A DNA stretch of 10,593 nucleotides, taken from NCBI GenBank assembly GCA_023265235.1, contig JAHFUF010000105.1, positions 1 to 10,593 on the forward strand, read 5' to 3'. Below the pieces are notes generated by a model. It saw nothing but the letters and a program-made list of their open reading frames with translations. It was not told where the DNA came from and did not search any database. The DNA comes from Blastocatellia bacterium. Lineage in GTDB: Bacteria; Acidobacteriota; Blastocatellia; Chloracidobacteriales; JADJPF01. Below, one piece after another: positions 8,065 to 10,593 of the stretch; positions within the stretch are counted from its first letter, which is position 1; the number at the start of each line of letters is the position of its first letter. The translations under genes were made by a program, and so were the position numbers.

Positions 8065-8316
8065 ATGATTTGTCCCAACTGTAATACTTTTACAAATTAC
8101 CCTAAAGGGCATAAAGATAATCCCTGGGCTTGTATTACTATATTAAAAGATCGTAATACACGTCTGCAAAATCAAGTAATTGAGCTAGAAAGCCAAGTAT
8201 CAGAATTAAAAGCTAACTTGCACGCTACAGAAGCTTTACTTGAACCCTCTTTTGCGAACGCAATCTCGGCTTCTTTAGAGCCGAGTCAAGTGAGCAATCG
8301 CCTGAAAAGGCGATAA
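8065..8316 (+). CDS. Small Cys-containing coiled-coil protein, probably 3'-truncated
   Basis: This is a short hypothetical protein of 83 residues. It opens with MICPNC, a CxxC knuckle (Cys3, Cys6), with a third Cys at residue 23, suggesting half of a zinc ribbon. Residues ~28-60 are a coiled coil (ITILKDRNTRLQNQVIELES onward). From about residue 63 the codons change to CGC, CGA, AGG and CCG, and the reading frame runs through hairpins (8252-8314) before stopping. That tail looks foreign to the gene. AGGAG at 8055-8059, five bases before the ATG, is an excellent ribosome binding site, so the start is secure. The 18-base gap from the deacetylase implies an operon. The original protein was probably longer; function unknown. 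Confidence 0.65.
   Translation: MICPNCNTFTNYPKGHKDNPWACITILKDRNTRLQNQVIELESQVSELKANLHATEALLEPSFANAISASLEPSQVSNRLKRR
8246..8255 (+). repeat. 10-bp direct repeat, left copy
   Basis: CCTCTTTTGC occurs here and again at 8564-8573, exactly 318 bases (106 codons) apart. The left copy lies where the small coiled-coil gene changes character. It could mark the ends of an insertion or a tandem rearrangement. A 10-base match in AT-rich DNA can also be chance. Confidence 0.35.
8252..8314. repeat. Cluster of three consecutive hairpins
   Basis: Three inverted repeats lie almost end to end: TTGCG/CGCAA (8252-8256 with 8259-8263), CTCGGCT/AGCCGAG (8265-8271 with 8279-8285), and ATCGCCT/AGGCGAT (8297-8303 with 8308-8314, loop GAAA). 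The stems are GC-richer than the surroundings. The arrangement resembles a REP-like palindromic element. An A-run, not a T-run, follows on the plus strand, so it is not a standard plus-strand terminator. Confidence 0.55.
8265..8285. repeat. 21-base hairpin repeat, copy 1
   Basis: The arms CTCGGCT and AGCCGAG surround a 7-base loop TCTTTAG. Copy 2 at 8624-8644 has identical arms and one loop difference (T versus C at the fifth loop base), so 20 of 21 bases match. Confidence 0.8.
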
Positions 8317-8623
8317 AAAAGCGAATAAAATAAGAAAAATAAGTATACAAAATAAAGCTAATATGATAAAAAGTAAGTATGGTAATTGTGAAGTTACCAT
8401 TAGCACCCGCCGGGACGCGGGAATGTGCGCGTAGAGGGATTGTAAGACGACTTTGCCAACGGTAAAACGCTGCCCACAACTCTGATAGCCTTACGGCATT
8501 AAAACATTTATCAGAAATAAGCGATAAACTGCAAACTAAGGTTGCTACATCTCAAGCTCAATACCTCTTTTGCTGATACTCAAGCTCTTCACTGTCGTGA
8601 GACAGCGTTTTCCGACCCAGAAA

Positions 8624-8644
8624 CTCGGCTTCTTCAGAGCCGAG
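8624..8644. repeat. 21-base hairpin repeat, copy 2, abutting the intron
   Basis: It has the same CTCGGCT/AGCCGAG stem as copy 1, with loop TCTTCAG. It ends 7 bases before the proposed intron 5' splice site. Group IIC introns are known to insert just behind stem-loops such as terminators, so this hairpin is probably part of the intron's target. Confidence 0.75.
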
Positions 8645-8645
8645 A

Positions 8646-8651
8646 GGTTCA
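8646..8651 (+). other. Putative IBS1 exon sequence of the group II intron
   Basis: GGTTCA, the last six exon bases before the GTGTG start, is fully complementary to TGAACC at 8977-8982 inside the intron (candidate EBS1). This supports the placement of the 5' splice site at 8651/8652. Confidence 0.55.
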
Positions 8652-8976
8652 GTGTGCCAGGCGCGTTTGGCAGCTAGGAAGTGAAAGTCTTCTACCCAAC
8701 CTGATGGAGGTGAAGGGTTAGCGAAACACAAGGGCAAAACCGTGAGGAATTGTCTGAAAGAAGTGCGGAGCAAAAGCGCGAGCCGATGAATAAAAACCAG
8801 ATACAAGGCGTGAGTACTGGGCAAGCTAGCTGACCATAGCAAAGCCCATATCCATCAAGAGTGCAAAGCGTAGATCTGGCGGTTGTGCGTGGAAAGTAGT
8901 CAAACTTACCCTGGGAGATCTGTTCTGTGTCATAACGAAATAAAATCGGGATGACTGAGTAAACTGTGAGGAATAC

Positions 8977-8982
8977 TGAACC
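8977..8982 (+). other. Putative EBS1 of the group II intron
   Basis: TGAACC pairs over six bases with GGTTCA at 8646-8651. It lies in a loop closed by a stem between CTGTTCTG (about 8920-8930) and CAGAACAG (8983-8990), a plausible exposed position for exon recognition. A complete domain I fold was not computed. Confidence 0.45.
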
Positions 8983-9124
8983 CAGAACAGAAGTCAGCAG
9001 ATGGCATAGTAGCTGGACGAAACGAGCCGGAAAAAAAAAATAACCCTGGAGGACTCACAACAGCAAAGGCCAGAACGGTTCGCTAAAAGCGATTAAAAGG
9101 AGAAGCAAGTAAGGAATGTAACTT

Positions 9125-10504
9125 ATGGCAGACAAGCATCAGAAAAACCAACAACAAAAATTGGCCTTTATGGAAGAAACTAAGAGTGAAGCTCTGAAAA
9201 GCTCCCAGCAAGGGAATGAATCTGCTATAGCGAGGCATAAACCAGAAAGCTCGACAACAACAGAACAACTGATGGAGGAAATACTCAAGAGAGAAAACTT
9301 AATACAAGCATTAAAGCGAGTAAAGGAAAATAAAGGAAGCCCAGGAATAGACCAAATGAAAGTGGAACAATTACCTGTCTACCTAAAAGAGAACTGGCTA
9401 GAAATACGTAAACTATTACTAGAAGGAAAGTATAAGCCACAACCAGTAAAGCGAGTAGAAATAGACAAACCAGACGGTGGGAAAAGAAAGTTAGGAATTC
9501 CCACAGTAATGGATCGCTTTATACAACAGGCACTACTACAAGTACTACAAAAGCAATGGGATGCGACATTTTCCCCAAACAGTTATGGGTTCAGACCAAG
9601 GCGATCAGCACATCAAGCCATAGAACAAGCACAAAAGTACATAAAAGAAGGCTATGAAATAGTGGTGGACATAGATCTGGAAAAATTCTTTGACCGGGTA
9701 AACCACGACTTACTGATGTCAAAGATAGCCAAAAGGGTTGAAGACAAAAGAGTTCTCAAGTTAATAAGAGGATTCTTAAATGCTGGAGTAATGGAAAATG
9801 GACTAATTAGTATAACTGAAGAAGGAACACCCCAGGGAGGACCGTTAAGCCCTTTACTTTCCAATCTGATGCTGGATGAGTTGGATAAAGAACTAGAGAA
9901 AAGAGGACACAAGTTCTGCCGTTTTGCAGATGACTGTAATATCTACGTCAAAAGTGAAAAAGCAGGGCAAAGAGTGATGGAAAGCATAAGCAAGTTCATC
10001 ACACAAAAACTCAAACTCAAAGTAAACTCAGCCAAAAGTGCAGTAGGAAAGCCAAAGGACAGAAAGTTTTTAGGCTACAGCTTTTCATCAAAGGCAAGCG
10101 GGGTAAAGAAAAGAATAGCTCCAAAAGCCATAGAGAAGTTTAAGCAAAAAGTCAGAGAACTAACTAAACGGACAACTAGAATAAGCCTTAAGTCAATGCT
10201 CTACAGATTAACACTGTATATAAGAGGATGGAAAGCTTATTTTCACCTGTGCCAAACGCCTTCAGTACTCAAAGACCTAGACTCGTGGATAAGGAGAAGA
10301 ATAAGAAGCTTCATTTGGACAAGCTGGAAGACCATACCTAATCGCCACAAACAGTTGGTTAAACTAGGAGTAAATAACAAACTAGCTCTTACTACTGCTC
10401 GTAGCCATAAAGGTTCTTGGCCTCTAAGTCAGTCTAAAGCTGTTCTTGTCGCCACTCCTACTGCTTACTTTAAGTCTCTTGGTCTACCTCAATTAGCTGC
10501 CTAA
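9125..10504 (+). CDS. ltrA: Group II intron reverse transcriptase/maturase (no endonuclease domain)
   Basis: This intron-encoded protein of 459 residues helps the intron RNA fold and splice and copies it into DNA during retrohoming. An N-terminal extension (1-50) precedes RT0. The RT core follows: KRVKENKGSPGIDQMKVEQL, GIPTVMDRFIQQALL, SYGFRPRRSAHQAI, then motif A VVDIDLEKFFD with Asp184, QGGPLSPLLSN, and motif C FADD at 267-270 (Asp269, Asp270) in place of the usual YADD. The maturase X (GIIM) domain covers about 316-400 (RGWKAYFHLCQTPSVLKDLD), followed by a conserved-looking tail ending YFKSLGLPQL. No HNH endonuclease or its Cys pairs are present, as in IIC introns. AAGGA nine bases before the ATG supports the start. 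All key residues are intact, so it is probably active. The symbol follows the family prototype. Confidence 0.94.
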   Translation: MADKHQKNQQQKLAFMEETKSEALKSSQQGNESAIARHKPESSTTTEQLMEEILKRENLIQALKRVKENKGSPGIDQMKVEQLPVYLKENWLEIRKLLLEGKYKPQPVKRVEIDKPDGGKRKLGIPTVMDRFIQQALLQVLQKQWDATFSPNSYGFRPRRSAHQAIEQAQKYIKEGYEIVVDIDLEKFFDRVNHDLLMSKIAKRVEDKRVLKLIRGFLNAGVMENGLISITEEGTPQGGPLSPLLSNLMLDELDKELEKRGHKFCRFADDCNIYVKSEKAGQRVMESISKFITQKLKLKVNSAKSAVGKPKDRKFLGYSFSSKASGVKKRIAPKAIEKFKQKVRELTKRTTRISLKSMLYRLTLYIRGWKAYFHLCQTPSVLKDLDSWIRRRIRSFIWTSWKTIPNRHKQLVKLGVNNKLALTTARSHKGSWPLSQSKAVLVATPTAYFKSLGLPQLAA

Positions 10505-10523
10505 TTGTTGTTCAACTGACCGA

Positions 10524-10555
10524 ACCGCCGTATACGGACCCGTACGTACGGTGGT
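10524..10555 (+). ncRNA. Group II intron domain V
   Basis: The nine-pair lower stem joins 10524-10532 with 10547-10555, including the conserved G-U wobble (10527 with 10552). A 2-base bulge CG (10545-10546) follows, then a 4-bp upper stem with loop GACC (10537-10540). The catalytic triad position reads CGC (10526-10528) instead of AGC, as known from IIC introns. The hairpin begins 20 bases after the maturase stop codon. Confidence 0.9.
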
Positions 10556-10558
10556 GTG

Positions 10559-10593
10559 ACAGGGAAAGCCCGCGAGGGCTTACCTATGTCGAT
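10559..10593 (+). ncRNA. Group II intron domain VI with branch-point A
   Basis: ACA (10559-10561) pairs with TGT (10587-10589). GGG (10562-10564) pairs with CCT (10583-10585), and AAGCCC pairs with GGGCTT around a GCGA tetraloop (10572-10575). Adenine 10586 is bulged, eight bases (inclusive) from the final T at 10593, the usual branch-point spacing. This places the 3' splice site at the window's last base. Confidence 0.8.

Larger units (their letters stand above)
8317..8651. other. Non-coding or remnant stretch before the group II intron
   Basis: There is no convincing gene here. Bases 8317-8378 are very A-rich. An inverted repeat ATGGTAA/TTACCAT sits at 8379-8385 and 8394-8400. Bases about 8401-8497 form a GC-rich patch unlike the neighbourhood, containing a CCCGC/GCGGG hairpin. 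Bases 8521-8651 are open in one frame and may be a displaced gene remnant. A hairpin CTGTC-GTGA-GACAG (8592-8605) followed by CGTTTT and a second 21-base hairpin (8624-8644) lie just before the intron. I found no tRNA, CRISPR or transposase here. Confidence 0.5.
8566..8651 (+). pseudogene. Possible displaced continuation of the small coiled-coil gene
   Basis: If the interval between the two 10-bp direct repeats (318 bases, frame-neutral) is removed, the 8065 gene reads from EPSFA directly into DTQALHCRETAFSDPETR and stays open to the intron insertion point at 8651. Protein function is not recognisable. The case rests only on the repeat and the open frame, so it is tentative. A competing remnant is the frame-shifted, coiled-coil-like peptide encoded from 8496 (ALKHLSEISDKLQTK), which ends at a TGA at 8574-8576. 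Confidence 0.22.
8652..10593 (+). mobile_element. Group II intron (IIC-like), about 1,942 bases, apparently complete
   Basis: This is a self-splicing retroelement. It begins with GTGTGCC, matching the group II GTGYG 5' consensus. The 5' ribozyme domains run to about 9100 and contain segments typical of this intron type (GTGAAAGTCTTCT, TTACCCTGGGAG, AAGTCAGCAG). The maturase ORF occupies domain IV. Domain V (10524-10555) and domain VI (10559-10589) close it, and the last bases CGAT fit the AY 3' end. A CGC catalytic triad, an ORF lacking an endonuclease domain, and insertion just behind a hairpin all point to the IIC lineage. The 3' exon is not in the window, so the 3' splice site rests on consensus and branch-point spacing only. 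Confidence 0.88.

Noticed and set aside
8297..8314. Rho-independent terminator after the small coiled-coil gene
   Set aside because: The stem is followed by an A-run on the plus strand. On the minus strand the T-run precedes the stem, which is the wrong order.
8425..8436. GTGCGCGTAGAG as the group II intron 5' end
   Set aside because: It resembles a GTGCG consensus, but the following bases do not look like the expected domain I start. GTGTGCC at 8652 does, and it has a matching IBS1/EBS1 pair.
8225..8479. Minus-strand ORF of 84 residues
   Set aside because: It spans the hairpin cluster and GC patch, has no ribosome binding site I can support, and shows no recognisable domain.
8404..8500. 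tRNA or other standard RNA gene in the GC-rich patch
   Set aside because: There is no T-loop GTTCRANNC motif and no cloverleaf pairing.
8246..8651. Integron attC array
   Set aside because: Hairpins and a IIC-like intron suggested it, but I could not find the GTTRRRY core sites, an integrase or gene cassettes.
8558..8842. Minus-strand ORF of 94 residues
   Set aside because: It runs antisense through the intron's 5' ribozyme domain and crosses the exon/intron junction, so it is a shadow.
9652..9912. Minus-strand ORF inside the maturase gene
   Set aside because: It is antisense to conserved RT motifs and is a composition artefact.

Overview
The window reads as an AT-rich genome segment from a diderm bacterium, most likely an acidobacterium of the Blastocatellia type. 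The evidence is an Oar-like TonB-dependent receptor barrel of the kind abundant in Acidobacteriota, a family S46 dipeptidyl-peptidase, and strongly A/T-ending codons. This is inference from protein style; no rRNA or other taxonomic marker is present. Bacteroidota also carry S46 peptidases and TonB receptors and are the main alternative.

Layout. (1) Positions 1-2132, plus strand: the C-terminal ~709 residues of an outer-membrane TonB-dependent receptor whose start lies outside the window, closed by a strong intrinsic terminator (2162-2204). (2) Positions 2311-4524, plus: a secreted S46 dipeptidyl-peptidase, complete, with its own sigma70-like promoter. (3) A convergent junction (4525-4623) with two hairpins. 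(4) Positions 4624-6822, minus: a 732-residue fusion of a histidine-rich polytopic membrane domain and a TPR domain, function unknown. (5) A 285-base divergent intergenic region. (6) Positions 7108-8046, plus: an exported PIG-L/LmbE-type deacetylase, followed 18 bases later by a small Cys-containing coiled-coil gene (8065-8316) that looks broken at its 3' end. (7) Positions 8252-8651: a non-native looking stretch with several hairpins, a GC-rich patch and a duplicated 21-base hairpin. (8) Positions 8652-10593: a group II intron with recognisable 5' end, IBS1/EBS1 pairing, an intact endonuclease-less reverse transcriptase/maturase, domain V with a CGC triad, and domain VI with a bulged branch-point A. 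The window stops on what appears to be the last intron base.

How the parts relate. Receptor and peptidase are adjacent and both envelope-directed, so a peptide-scavenging link is possible, but the terminator between them and the separate promoter argue for independent transcription. The deacetylase and the small coiled-coil gene look like a two-gene operon whose downstream part has been rearranged or invaded. The most interesting region is 8.2-10.6 kb, where a IIC-like intron sits directly behind a hairpin that has a near-identical second copy 359 bases upstream. The membrane-His/TPR fusion is the least understood protein.
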